Positions 10,955-20,895 of a DNA stretch of 64,000 nucleotides are shown here, piece after piece (the stretch's first letter is position 1; each line of letters starts with the position of its first letter). Both the position numbers and the translations under genes were made by a program. Below the pieces are notes generated by a model that saw only the letters and a program-made list of their open reading frames with translations, searched no databases and was not told the DNA's origin. This DNA comes from Dactylorhiza incarnata (Eukaryota > Streptophyta > Magnoliopsida > Asparagales > Orchidaceae), in NCBI GenBank assembly GCA_033032865.1, contig JAWHQI010000329.1, positions 496,001 to 560,000 on the forward strand. The letters run 5' to 3'.

Positions 10955-12531
10955 TTATTCCTATGGCATTAGTGAACAATTATTTGTATTTTTGATCGCA
11001 CATGACCGAAAGTAATTCTAGATTATTCAACGACCAGTTCTCAAGTTGGGCTATTTGCGACGAAAATTAATTATGTGAATTTATCGGATTTTCCAATAAA
11101 TTCATCAAGGGTCTATTAGGAGAGAATTTTAGGTACGCTGTTGGCATGATGCGTTCGTGCTAGACCTTTTTTTCTTACAAAATTACAGTCGCAACGTATT
11201 TACAGCTGTATTTTAGACATGTTTTTACCACAAAAATGCAGTCATAAAATAGCTAAAGAAAACACACATTCGTTACAACTTTATTTTTTAACAATTTTAT
11301 ACTAAAACATATACATATTAGCACTTAAAATGATCGTAAAATGCAAAGATTAATATTTCGTGAATTGTTTTTATTGCGGGTCGTTCGGATGCTCTGATAG
11401 ACCGGTCCAATTGAACCATCTTTGCTCGGAAGCGAATCGAGCGCGCAAACAGTCAATGAAAGAAGTTAGTAAATGACAATAAGACTTTTAACTTGGAAAA
11501 CCCGGAAATGGTGAAAAACCACGCGACCGGAGTTGTGCCGGCCAAATTCCACTATCTGATGCGAGATTACAATTAGAAACTAAAAACTCGAGCGCGACAG
11601 GTCGTTGCTTGTTACAATGGTAGAAAGAGAGAGAGAACTATGAGGGTGACATGCCACCTCTCGGAAAACTGAACACTTCTTCTTCTGAGAACAAAAGTGA
11701 GATAATTGAGTCGTCTTTCTAGCCCCGAGGGATTCTCAATTGCCTAGGAAGATTGTCTTTCGAAGTGAAGGAAATCTTCAGCACTCGAAGGAGATCTTCG
11801 AAGCCTCGAGGGAGGTCTTCAAAGGCCGAAGGAGATCTTCAAGCGCCGAAGGAGAACTCAGAGGAAATCTTCAACAGAGCTCTCTCGGGTGTAGAAGACA
11901 AAGTGTCTTGAAATGAAGGCCCTGCGCTCCTTTTATAATCTTGGGCATGGGTAACTCAGTAATTTCGCCGTTGTAACCACCGTAACCACCCGACGGGCGA
12001 ATCACGCTGGTCGAATTGGAGCACACAAATCTCCATTTTTCGTAAATGACTGTTTCGCCCTTTGGGCAGTTCGAGCAAATTGGGCGGTTCAGCAACTTCA
12101 TTGAAAGTGATGAAGGCGACGAACGAGACCTGCAATATGAGAAATTAAGAAAGGTTAATTGTGCGCGTGTCGGGAATGCGGAAGCCTGAGCGCGCAACGA
12201 ACACGGGAGCGTTCTGAGCGCGCAACGAACACGGGAGCGTTCTGAGCGAATGAAGAACCAAAGGAACAGACAGGCGCCGTTGGAGAGTGGTCATAATGAA
12301 CACGAGGATGCGCCCTCCGAAGGTCGCGCCGCTAAGGAAATGGGAAAACGTGTCTCCCAAGGAGAAAATGGGCCCCGACAGCGTCTGCCGTGGGGATGCG
12401 GTTTCGGTCGCATCCCCTGTAAGGCGCGGGGGGACTTGGTCGCACCCATCATGGGGGGTGCGGTTTTGCCGCACCCCAACATCAAACCGCACCTCCCATG
12501 GGGGGGTGCGGTTTTGCCGCACCCCCCATGT

Positions 12532-12562
<31 letters not shown>

Positions 12563-12664
12563 CGGTTTGGCCGCACCCCATCACAGGTGGTGCGGTTGCA
12601 CCCCTTAAGGAGGTGCGGGCTACCCGCACCCCAGTAGTGGGGTGTGGGCTAACCGCATCCCAAT
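10955..12664. other. Unclassified repeat-like region left of element A
   Basis: No gene was recognised. From about 11380 the base composition changes. Phrases such as AACTTGGAAAACCCGGAAAT resemble the leader of LTRs read on the minus strand. At 12430-12660 short direct repeats of the type GGGGTGCGG...CCGCACCCC occur, and the same phrases continue at 33167-33220 on the far side of element A. Element A therefore inserted into this older GC-rich repeat. Possible LTR remnant; family not assigned. Confidence 0.4.
12532..12562 (+). repeat. Run of 31 consecutive G
   Basis: An uninterrupted homopolymer of G follows ACCCCCCATGT inside the GC-rich repeat. Its length may be unreliable because such runs are hard to sequence. 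Confidence 0.9.
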
Positions 12665-13504
12665 TGTACAACCCTCATATTTCCCGAGTCTGTGCGACCC
12701 GACCCGGATGAAGCCAGATAGCAAGGGTGGCCAGGACGGACAAAACGACCACGTGGGGCGGTCGAAACCGACCAAGGCAAAGAGAGGCCGCGGGGAAGGC
12801 GGGGGGAGCACCCGCTCCCCCGACTCTCTTCGGGCGAGTGGGAGGGGCCTCCCACTCGCCAATCACCCTTAGGCGAGTGGGAGGAGCCCTCCCACTCGCC
12901 GGCCACCTTGGGGGCGAGTGGGAGGGGCCCTCCCACTCGCCACCCCTCTTTGGGCGAGTGGGAGGGATTCCCCCACTCGCCTGGTACATTGGGGGGAGAC
13001 CGGCATGGCCTCCCGTGAGGGGGGAAGTGGGCATCTCGAGTCCCACTCGCTCCCCCTCATGCGTTGATCGTTCGTGGTCATGGTTGGACTGCGGATAGCA
13101 GGATCTTGGCTATCCGCAGTCCATTTTTGGGAAAGTCTATAAATAGACCCCCATGGGCACCTTGGGAAGGGTTGGTTCCTACCCCCCCCCCCCCCCCCCT
13201 CGCGTGTGAGCAAGCACTACCCCTCCCCTCCCCCTGTCATTGAAGGCGGACGGTGAGGTGATCCTTAGTGCCCTCCAAGGTGCCCAGGCTCAGCATTGGC
13301 TTGGGAGGGGAAGTTCCGAGTGAGCTTCTGGGTGTGTGGTGGGACCTCCGTGCTGCAGTTTAAGGGGTCCATTCGTGGATTCAAGTGTTCATCAAGTCCA
13401 AATCTCCCAGTTCCTAGTGACCGGTCAAGGGTCTAGGCTAGGGTCGAGTAAGGGTTAGTCGCAACCCCCTTTCGAACGCTGAGACCGGGAAACTGGTTTC
13501 AACA
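12665..13504 (+). repeat. 5' LTR of element A (840 bp)
   Basis: It starts TGTACAACCC and ends GGTTTCAACA. A TATA box (CTATAAATAG) lies near 13137, placing the U3/R border about 30 bp on. U3 holds four short palindromic units (12832-12990). A C-run near 13181-13199 is absent or shorter in the 3' copy. Confidence 0.9.
12832..12990. repeat. Array of four palindromes in LTR U3
   Basis: Each unit reads GGCGAGTGGGAGG followed by its complement CCTCCCACTCGCC, separated from the next by a short linker. Each can form a hairpin of 13 or more pairs. The 3' LTR copy has six such units (about 19480-19690), so the number changed between the two LTRs of one element. Confidence 0.88.
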
Positions 13505-13527
13505 TTCTGGTGCGGTGAGCGTGGAGG
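13505..13527 (+). promoter_or_regulatory. Primer-binding site of element A
   Basis: TTCTGGTGCGGTGAGCGTGG directly follows the LTR end. The same TGGTGCGGTGAGCGTGG follows the LTR of element B (20838) and, on the minus strand, of element C (44887-44913). The tRNA primer was not identified. Confidence 0.75.
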
Positions 13528-13559
13528 CGGCTAATTCGGAAAGCCCCGAGCCGAGTCTC

Positions 13560-16500
13560 ATGGCTGGAAGCAAAGAACCGGGGAGGTCGCCTCCCCCCAG
13601 CATGTTGCGGCCGTTGACGGGGGAGGAGGAGGCAGATGAGGCAGATCATGTGTTGGGTGATCTGACCAAGTTAGAGGTGGCAGAGGAAGTGACTGAGAAA
13701 GAGGTCATTAGCGGCAGTGGAAGGCCGGAGAAGGTGCGAATTAGCGGGAGGCTGAGCGGGCCAGATCAAGAGAAGATCCGAAGATGTGTCCAGCAGAACA
13801 TAGACATCTTCGCATGGAGCGCCGCGGAGATGCCAGGTATTGACGCGGACGTGGCATGTCATCGCCTCAACCTCGACCCGAACGTCCGCCCCATTCGCCA
13901 AAAGAAGAGGAAAGTGCCGCCCACCCTCGCCGGGCCTATCAGAGAGGAGGTGGGGAAGCTGCTCGAGGTCGGGTTCGTGGAAGAAATCCAATACCCAGGG
14001 TGGGTTTCAAACGTAGTAATGGTGAAGAAGGGAGATGGGAGGTGGAGAATGTGTGTGGACTTCACTATGTTGAACAAAGCATGCCCTAAAGACTGCTACC
14101 CGTTGTCCCGGATCGATGCGTTGGTAGATTCAGCAGTCGGATTCCCTGTGATGAGCTTCTTGGACGCGTTCTCTGGCTACCATCAAATTCGAATGCACTC
14201 GCCCGACGTCAAGGACGTCTCATTCATCACGGACGATGGATGTTATTGTTACAAGATGATGTCGTTTGGGTTGAGGAATGCGGGGGCGACCTATCAAAGG
14301 ATGATGAATCGGGTCTTCAGAGAGCAGAAGGGGCGCAACTTAGAGGTCTACGTGGATGACTTGATGGTTAAAAGCAGGGATGTGGAGTCCCACCTGCAAG
14401 ACCTAGTGGAGACCTTCACTACCCTTCGGAGGTTCAAGATGAGGCTGAACCCTTCCAACTGTGTTTTTGGAGCAAGTCGAGGAAAGTTCTTGGGCCATCT
14501 ACTCACCCCGGAGGGGGTCGAACCCAATCCAGACAAGGTAAAGGCCATCTTGGAGTTGGAATCGCCGAAGAACGCGAAAGAAATTCAGAGGCTGACTGGG
14601 AAGTTAGCAGGGCTGAGTCGGTTCCTCTCCAGGGCGGGAGAGAAGTGCTCTCCTTTCTTCAAGGCCCTGCGCCAGGGTCAGAAATTCGAATGGACGCCGG
14701 AGTGTGAGAAAGCCTTTCAAGCCTTGAAGGAACAACTAACGCGAGCCCCCTTGCTCCAGGGGCCGAGGGAAGGAGAAGACCTCTTTCTCTACCTAGGAGT
14801 AGGGGTCGAGGCAGTGAGTTCGGTTCTGGTCCGGGAGGAGGGGAAGAAGCAGCTGCCGATATACTATGTTAGCAGAGTCCTGAAGAAGGCGGAGCTGAGG
14901 TACCCTGTCCTGGAAAAGCTAGCATTTGCTTTGATCATCTCGGCCCGGAAACTCCGCCCATATTTTCAGGCTCACTCGATCAGGGTGGTGACCGACCATC
15001 CCCTTCGTAACATTATGGAGGGAGTGGAGCATTCAGGCAGGTTGGCAAAGTGGTCGGTGGAGCTCAGCGAGTTTGATGTCAGCTTCATCCCCCGGTTGTC
15101 GATGAAAGCACAAGCAGTAGCAGCCTTCCTAGCAGAGTACGTCAAAGAAGTGGACGGGCCAGAGCCCGCCGGGTTGGTGGCATGGGACCTGTTCGCGGAT
15201 GGAGCATCGGGAAAAAGTTCCCTCGGCGGAGGGGTGATCCTGGTCAGCCCACATGGGACCAGGATCGAGCAAGCGATCCACATTCGGTTCCCTGTGACCA
15301 ACAACCAGGCCGAGTATGAGGCAGTGGTGGCAGGGCTCCGTCTGGCAAAGGAACTGGAGATCCGGGACGTGAAGGTTTTCACAGATTCAATGGTGGTGGC
15401 CTCCCAGGTTCGAGGGGAGTTCGAAGCAAATGAGCCAACCCTCCGGAGGTATCTGGCGAAGGTTAGGGACCTCGTCGGATGGTACCACACCTTCTCCATT
15501 CAACACATTCCAAGAGAGGAGAACGCCCGAGCGGACCAGTTGGCGAAGCACGGTCCTCGCACAGGAGGAACGGTGACCGAGTTGTTCCACCCATCCATCG
15601 AGGAAGGCGAGTTGATGGAGATTGATCGGAGAACCTCGTGGATAGACCCGATCCTCACCTTCCTGACCTCGGGCAAGTTCCCGGAAGGAGACCTAGATAA
15701 GAGGCGGTTCAGGTACAAGTCAGCATACTACATGATGCGCGAAGGAAGCCTGTACAGAAAAACCTTGGCTGGGCTCCTAGCAAGGTGTGTGACGGAAGAT
15801 GAAGTTTCGAGGGTCTTGGAGGAAATCCACTCCGGAGAATGCGGGAGCCATTCGGGAAGTCAGACCCTAGAAAAGAGGGTGCTAAGGCAAGGGTACTTCT
15901 GGCCGACTCTGCGGAAGGATGCCATGGAGTTTACAAAAAAGTGTCAGAAGTGTCAACTCTTCGCGCCGCTCCAACTTCAACCCGCACAGAGGCTCAGGAC
16001 GATCACTGCGCCCTGGCCCTTCGCCATCTGGGGGATGGACTTGGTCGGCCCATTCCATCAGGCTAGCGGTCAGAGGAGATTCTTGCTGGTTATGATTGAC
16101 TATTTCTCCAAGTGGGTGGAGGTTAAGGCCTTGGCGAAGACGACCTCGCAGGTGATAAAGAATTTCATCTGGGGAGAAATAATCTGCAGACATGGACTCC
16201 CCCTTGCCATTGTAACAGACAACGGACCACAATTCGCTAGCGATGAACTCATCACTTTCTGCGGTCAAGTGGGCATCGACCTCCGCTTTGCCTCTGTCCA
16301 CCATCCTCGAAGCAATGGGCAGGTGGAGGCCGCCAACAAAGTCATCGTCAACTTGCTGAAGAAGGAGGTGGAGAACCTGAAAGGGAACTGGGTGGAGCAA
16401 CTTCCCTCGGTCTTATGGGCCTTGAGAACAACTCCCAACACGGCAACGGGCGAAACGCCATTCAAACTTTCCCACGGGTCAGAAGCCGTGCTCCCAGTGG

Positions 16501-16892
16501 AGTTCGAGGTCAGATCCCCCCGGGTCGTAGCTGCCGAGGAAGGGGACGAGGACTGGAGAATAGGCAACGAAGAGGAGCAACGACTCTCGCTGGATATGGT
16601 TGAGGAGCTCCGGGACCTCGCCACGGTTCGACAAGAGGAAGTGAAGCGTCGGATGGCCAGGTACTTCAATAAGAACATTAGAATCAAACAATTCATCCCA
16701 GGAGATCTAGTCCTCAAAAAGGTCGACGCCGCGGGAAGGTCAGCGAACGTAGGAAAGCTCCAGCCCAATTGGGAGGGGCCCTATGTGATCTTAGAGGCCC
16801 TCAGGTCAGGGGGGTATCACCTCCAGAATGTTGAGGGAATCCCCCTTTGTAATACTTGGAGTGGCGACGATCTTAAACGTTTTTATCCTTAA
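13560..16892 (+). CDS. pol: Tat-type pol polyprotein without gag/protease: RT, RNase H, archaeal-type RNase H, integrase
   Basis: An uninterrupted frame of 1110 codons from the ATG at 13560 (open frame from 13515). Reverse transcriptase spans about residues 130-330 with the active-site YVDD near residue 264. A first RNase H follows near 400-510. A second, archaeal-type RNase H near 540-680 shows FADGAS, NNQAEYE and TDS acidic residues. Integrase follows with an HHCC region near 755-800 and its three acidic residues in WGMDLVG, TDNGPQF and SNGQVEAANK (about 826, 886, 922). It makes and integrates cDNA in the virus-like particle. The frame begins MAGS, like the gag start of element C, and then jumps within about 30 residues to the region just upstream of RT, so gag and protease look deleted in frame. 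No stop or frameshift was seen. Confidence 0.93.
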   Translation: MAGSKEPGRSPPPSMLRPLTGEEEADEADHVLGDLTKLEVAEEVTEKEVISGSGRPEKVRISGRLSGPDQEKIRRCVQQNIDIFAWSAAEMPGIDADVACHRLNLDPNVRPIRQKKRKVPPTLAGPIREEVGKLLEVGFVEEIQYPGWVSNVVMVKKGDGRWRMCVDFTMLNKACPKDCYPLSRIDALVDSAVGFPVMSFLDAFSGYHQIRMHSPDVKDVSFITDDGCYCYKMMSFGLRNAGATYQRMMNRVFREQKGRNLEVYVDDLMVKSRDVESHLQDLVETFTTLRRFKMRLNPSNCVFGASRGKFLGHLLTPEGVEPNPDKVKAILELESPKNAKEIQRLTGKLAGLSRFLSRAGEKCSPFFKALRQGQKFEWTPECEKAFQALKEQLTRAPLLQGPREGEDLFLYLGVGVEAVSSVLVREEGKKQLPIYYVSRVLKKAELRYPVLEKLAFALIISARKLRPYFQAHSIRVVTDHPLRNIMEGVEHSGRLAKWSVELSEFDVSFIPRLSMKAQAVAAFLAEYVKEVDGPEPAGLVAWDLFADGASGKSSLGGGVILVSPHGTRIEQAIHIRFPVTNNQAEYEAVVAGLRLAKELEIRDVKVFTDSMVVASQVRGEFEANEPTLRRYLAKVRDLVGWYHTFSIQHIPREENARADQLAKHGPRTGGTVTELFHPSIEEGELMEIDRRTSWIDPILTFLTSGKFPEGDLDKRRFRYKSAYYMMREGSLYRKTLAGLLARCVTEDEVSRVLEEIHSGECGSHSGSQTLEKRVLRQGYFWPTLRKDAMEFTKKCQKCQLFAPLQLQPAQRLRTITAPWPFAIWGMDLVGPFHQASGQRRFLLVMIDYFSKWVEVKALAKTTSQVIKNFIWGEIICRHGLPLAIVTDNGPQFASDELITFCGQVGIDLRFASVHHPRSNGQVEAANKVIVNLLKKEVENLKGNWVEQLPSVLWALRTTPNTATGETPFKLSHGSEAVLPVEFEVRSPRVVAAEEGDEDWRIGNEEEQRLSLDMVEELRDLATVRQEEVKRRMARYFNKNIRIKQFIPGDLVLKKVDAAGRSANVGKLQPNWEGPYVILEALRSGGYHLQNVEGIPLCNTWSGDDLKRFYP

Positions 16893-16959
16893 TGAATATG
16901 TTGATTGTCTCTTTGATCATACCTCTTACTCCAGCTTAAAATAGTTACTCTGGCCGATG

Positions 16960-18051
16960 GGAGCACAGGTTGGTAAGGTTCCACGAAGAGGAATTGCATC
17001 GCGAAAGCATCGAGCACTTCCACCTCCAGTCAGATTAGGAAGGCGTTGAGTTCCTCTGCCTCCAGGTGAAGGTAAGCACCTAGGACGCGGACGGGTACTT
17101 CCACCTCCAATCGGTAAGGGGACCGGGAAGGCGTTGAGTTCCTCCACCTCCAGGTGCGCTAAGCACCAAGGACATGGACGGGTACTTCCACCTCCAGTCA
17201 GATTGGGAATGCGTTGAGTTCCTCTGCCTCCAGGTGAAGGTAAGCACCTAGGACGCGGACGGGTACTTCCACCTCCAATCGGTAAGGGGACTGGGAAGGC
17301 GTTGAGTTCCTCCACCTCCAGGTGCGCTAAGCACCAAGGACATGGACGGGTACTTCCACCTCCAGTCAGATTCGGAAGGCGTTGAGTTCCTCTGCCTCCA
17401 GGTGAAGGTAAGCACCTAGGACGCGGACGGGTACTTCCACCTCCAATCGGTAAGGGGACTGGGAAGGCGTTGAGTTCCTCCACCTCCAGGTGCGCTAAGC
17501 ACCAAGGACATGGACGGGTACTTCCACCTCCAGTCAGATTGGGAAGGCGTTGAGTTCCTCTGCCTCCAGGTGAAGGTAAGCACCTAGGACGCGGACGGGT
17601 ACTTCCACCTCCAATCGGTAAGGGGACTGGGAAGGCGTTGAGTTCCTCCACCTCCAGGTGCGCTAAGCACCAAGGACGTGGACGGGTACTTCCACCTCCA
17701 GTCAGATTGGGAAGGCGTTGAGTTCCTCCACCTTTAGGTGCGCTAAGCACCAAGGACGCGGACGGGTACTTCCACCTCCAGTCAGGCTGGGAAGGCGTTG
17801 AGTTCCTCTGTCTCCAGGTGAGCTAAGCACCTAGGATGTGGATGAGTACTTCCACCTCCAGTCAGGCTGGGAAGGCGTTGAGTTCCTCCACCTCCAGATG
17901 CGCTAAGCACCAAGGACGTGGACGGGTACTTCCACCTCCAGTCAGATTGGGAAGGCGTTGAGTTCCTCCACCTCTAGGTGCGCTAAGCACCAAGGACGCG
18001 GACGGGTACTTCCACCTCCAGTCAGGCTGGGAAGGCGTTGAGTTCCTCTGT
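16960..18051. repeat. 3' tandem repeats of element A, about 83/168-bp units
   Basis: Units of about 82-85 bp alternate in two variants, giving a composite period near 168 bp. Every unit contains GGGTACTTCCACCTCCA and GCGTTGAGTTCCTC. The array continues after the hAT insertion at 18741-18860. It lies between the pol stop and the 3' LTR, where Tat/Ogre elements often have hypervariable tandem repeats. The open frame across it on the minus strand is a by-product of the repeat period being divisible by three. Confidence 0.9.
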
Positions 18052-18059
18052 CTCCAGGT

Positions 18060-18740
18060 CAAGCTTGCAGATGTCGGATGTCAGACTCATGTCGGTTTGG
18101 GTTTTTTATGTCGGATGTCGGATTGCGGGGGATATATCGGGGACATTTCAAAATATCGGATTGTAATATTATATGTATATATATATTATATATCATAATA
18201 TTTTTTTAATTAGAAAGTAATTATTTTTTTTAATGAAGTATACACTAAAAATCATATTAGAAAATGAATCTACTAACAAGTGTTTAATCAATTTGTAATA
18301 AATAAGAAATGTTGCATACTTTCAAAATGTCGAAGTGTGACCAAAGGAGAGCTGCGAAGAGGATGAGAGCTGCGAAGAAGACGAGAGTCAGAAGCGGAGA
18401 TTAGGGCAGGCGAAGAAGACGAGAGCCCAGAACGTCGTGAGGAGGATGCGGGGGAGATGAGGAGTCATCGTGAGGGGCAAACGTAGTATAACTATATAAG
18501 TATATAATAAAAACTAATTTAATTATAAAATTTAATTAAAAAAACTTATTAATTTCTAATGGCCGCCATAACCCGCCATAACCCCGCCATAACCCGCCAT
18601 AACCCGCCATAACGGGCCGACATGTCCGACATGTCGGCCGCCATACTGGAAAACGCCATTTTTCTCATTTGTGTCGCTAACGTTGCGATTTCCCCTCAAA
18701 AATGACATGTCGGCCGACATGTCCGACATCTACAAGCTTG
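18060..18740. mobile_element. Non-autonomous hAT element (681 bp) in element A
   Basis: The ends are CAAGCTTGCAGATGTCGG and the complement of CAAGCTTGTAGATGTCGG, one mismatch in 18. The flanking 8-bp duplication is CTCCAGGT (18052-18059 and 18741-18748), as for hAT transposons. The interior is AT-rich, with CCGCCATAACC-type short repeats at 18560-18615 and GACATGTCGGCC palindromes. It encodes no protein. Confidence 0.9.
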
Positions 18741-18859
18741 CTCCAGGTGCGCTAAGCACCTAGGACGTGGATGAGTACTTCCACCTCCAGTCAGGCTGGG
18801 AAGGCGTTGAGTTCCTCTGCCTCCAAGTGAGCTAAGCACCTAAGACGTGGATGGGTACT

Positions 18860-19165
18860 TCCACCTCCAGTTGAGCTCTGCTCCCTGGAAGATGCTGAGT
18901 TCCCTCCACCTCAGGTCGGAGTTAATCCGACCCAAGGTGTTGAGCTTTCTCCACCTCCAGTTGGGCTCGGCCCATAGGAGGGTTCTTAAGTGGAGAAAGG
19001 TTTTCCTCCCACCTCAGGTCGAGCTCGGCTCGACTAGAGGTGCTGAGTTTTCCCTCCACCTCAGGTCGGGGTTAATCCGACCCCAGGTGTCGAGCTTTCT
19101 CCACCTCCAGTCGGGCTCGGCCCAAAGGAGGGCTCTTTAGTGGAGAAAGGTTCACCTTCCGTCTC
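18860..19165. repeat. Second repeat type in element A, about 147-bp unit, two copies
   Basis: Two units carry AGGTGTTGAGCTTTCTCCAC, CTCCAGTTGGGCTCGGCCC and TTAAGTGGAGAAAGGTT. On the minus strand the same unit is repeated about seven times in element C (41520-42430), so A and C belong to one family with different repeat counts. Confidence 0.8.
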
Positions 19166-19289
19166 AAGACAGGATCAACCGAAAGGCTTGACAGAGGTTA
19201 CCCGATGACGGATCCTTTCGTGTATTCCCCTAAAGTCCCACCTACTCGTCAAATAGGTGGGTTGAACTTTCTTTCCGAGCTTGGAACAA

Positions 19290-19310
19290 GCTCGCAAAGA
19301 GCGGGGATTG
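19290..19310 (+). promoter_or_regulatory. Polypurine tract of element A
   Basis: GCTCGCAAAGAGCGGGGATTG ends exactly at the start of the 3' LTR. The same tract precedes the 3' LTR of element B (32373-32393). It would prime plus-strand DNA synthesis. Confidence 0.8.
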
Positions 19311-20137
19311 TGTACAACCCTCATATTTCTCGAGTCGGTGCGACCCGACCCGGATGAAGCCAAGATAGCAAGGGTGGCCAGGACGGACAAAACGACCACG
19401 TGGGGCGGTCGAAACCGACCAAGGCAAAGAGAGGCCGCGGGGAAGGCGGGGGGAGCACCCGCTCCCCCGACTCTCTTCGGGCGAGTGGGAGGGGCCTCCC
19501 ACTCGCCAATCACCCTTAGGCGAGTGGGAGAGACCCTCCCACTCACCCGGCGAGTGGGAGGGCTCCTCCCACTCGCCGGGCGAGTGGGAGGAGCCCTCCC
19601 ACTCGCCGGCCACCTTGGGGGAGAGTGGGAGGGGCCCTCCCACTCGCCACCCCTCTTTGGGCGAGTGGGAGGGATTCCCCCACTCGCCCGGTACATTGGG
19701 GGGAGACCGGCATGGCCTCCCGTGAGGGGGGAAGTGGGCATCTCGAGTCCCACTCGTTCCCCCTCATGCGTTGATCGTTCGTGGTCATGGTTGGACTGCG
19801 GATAGCAGGATCTTGGCTATCCGCAGTTCATTTTTGGGAAAATCTATAAATAGACCCCCATGGGCACCTTGGGAAGGGTTGGTTCCTACCCCCCCTCGCG
19901 TGTGAGCAAGCACTACCCCTCCCCTCCCCCTGTCATTGAAGGCGGACGGTGAGGTGATCCTTAGTGCCCTCCAAGGTGCCCAGGCTCAGCATTGGCTTGG
20001 GAGGGGAAGTTCCGAGTGAGCTTCCGGGTGTGTGGTGGGACCTCCGCGCTGCAGCTTAAGGGGTCCATTCGTGGATTCAAGTGTTCATCAAGTCTAAATC
20101 TCCCAGTTCCTAGTGACCGGTCAAGGGTCTAGGCTAG
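19311..20137 (+). repeat. 3' LTR of element A, first part
   Basis: Homologous to 12665-13504 but with six instead of four palindromic units. It is cut at 20137 by element B: the target GCTAG is present at 20133-20137 and again at 33094-33098. Confidence 0.92.
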
Positions 20138-20837
20138 TGTACAACCCGTATTCGACGAGTAGAGCTGAGGGCACCTGGCGAGTAGGCCGATGCCTCTCTC
20201 GGCGAGTAGAGCCTAAGGCACCTAGCGAGTAGGCCGATGCCTCTCTCGGCGAGTAGAGCCTAAGGCACCTGGCGAGTAGGCCGATGCCTCTCTCGGCGAG
20301 TAGAGTCAGGAGGCCTAGCGGGTAGACCGGTGCCTCCCTCGGCGAGTAGAGTCAGATTCTGGGGAATAGAATCATCCGGGCACCCCCGGTGGTCTGCCTA
20401 TAGCCCTTCGGGACAACGGAGTTTGGCTATCTGCAGACCAATTTGGAGTGCGTTTAGCAAAACAGTAAGGCGGAGTTACGCTATCCGCAGGTCATCCGGA
20501 CCATTCTACCCCTGGGAAGTCTTTCCCTATAAATATGACCCATTATGTCTCAGATCAGATAGATCCACCCCCTTGAGAAAGCCTGTGCTTTCTTCCTCGT
20601 GCTGTCTGAGACAGGCTCAGCTTCTGGTTTTCGGGAGGGGAAATCAAGTTAGATTTCCGGGTTAGTGGCGGGACCTCCCCGCTGCAGCCAGTGGGTCATT
20701 CTTAGGGAGCTACCTAACAACCAGTGAGGGTTGGTTCATAGTTCGGGACACTTAGTTCTAGGATCCGACGAGGAGAGAAGTAACTCAAGCTACTCCCCAA
20801 GTCTCGAACAAGTTGGACCGGTATCCGGGTTCCAACA
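20138..20837 (+). repeat. 5' LTR of element B (700 bp)
   Basis: It starts TGTACAACCC and ends GGTTCCAACA. At about 20155-20345 three and a half tandem units of about 57 bp contain GGCGAGTAGAGCCTAAGGCA. A TATA-like CCCTATAAATATG lies near 20527. Confidence 0.93.
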
Positions 20838-20860
20838 TTTTTGGTGCGGTGAGCGTGGAC
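20838..20860 (+). promoter_or_regulatory. Primer-binding site of element B
   Basis: TTTTTGGTGCGGTGAGCGTGG follows the LTR, identical in its core to elements A and C. Confidence 0.75.
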
Positions 20861-20895
20861 TGTAGCAAGAGAAGAAAATCTCATCTGGCAATCCC

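Noticed and set aside
12290..13100. CRISPR-like array from repeated short palindromes
   Set aside because: Spacers are not unique and regular, the context is a plant LTR, and the units are direct copies within U3.
12145..13213. Pro/Gly-rich frames on both strands around the G run and palindromes
   Set aside because: Low-complexity translation of homopolymers and LTR palindromes; no domain.
16926..17753. Long minus-strand open frame with repeated [13 protein letters not shown] units
   Set aside because: It runs through the 168-bp tandem repeat of element A. The period is a multiple of three, so one frame stays open by construction. No start context or homology.
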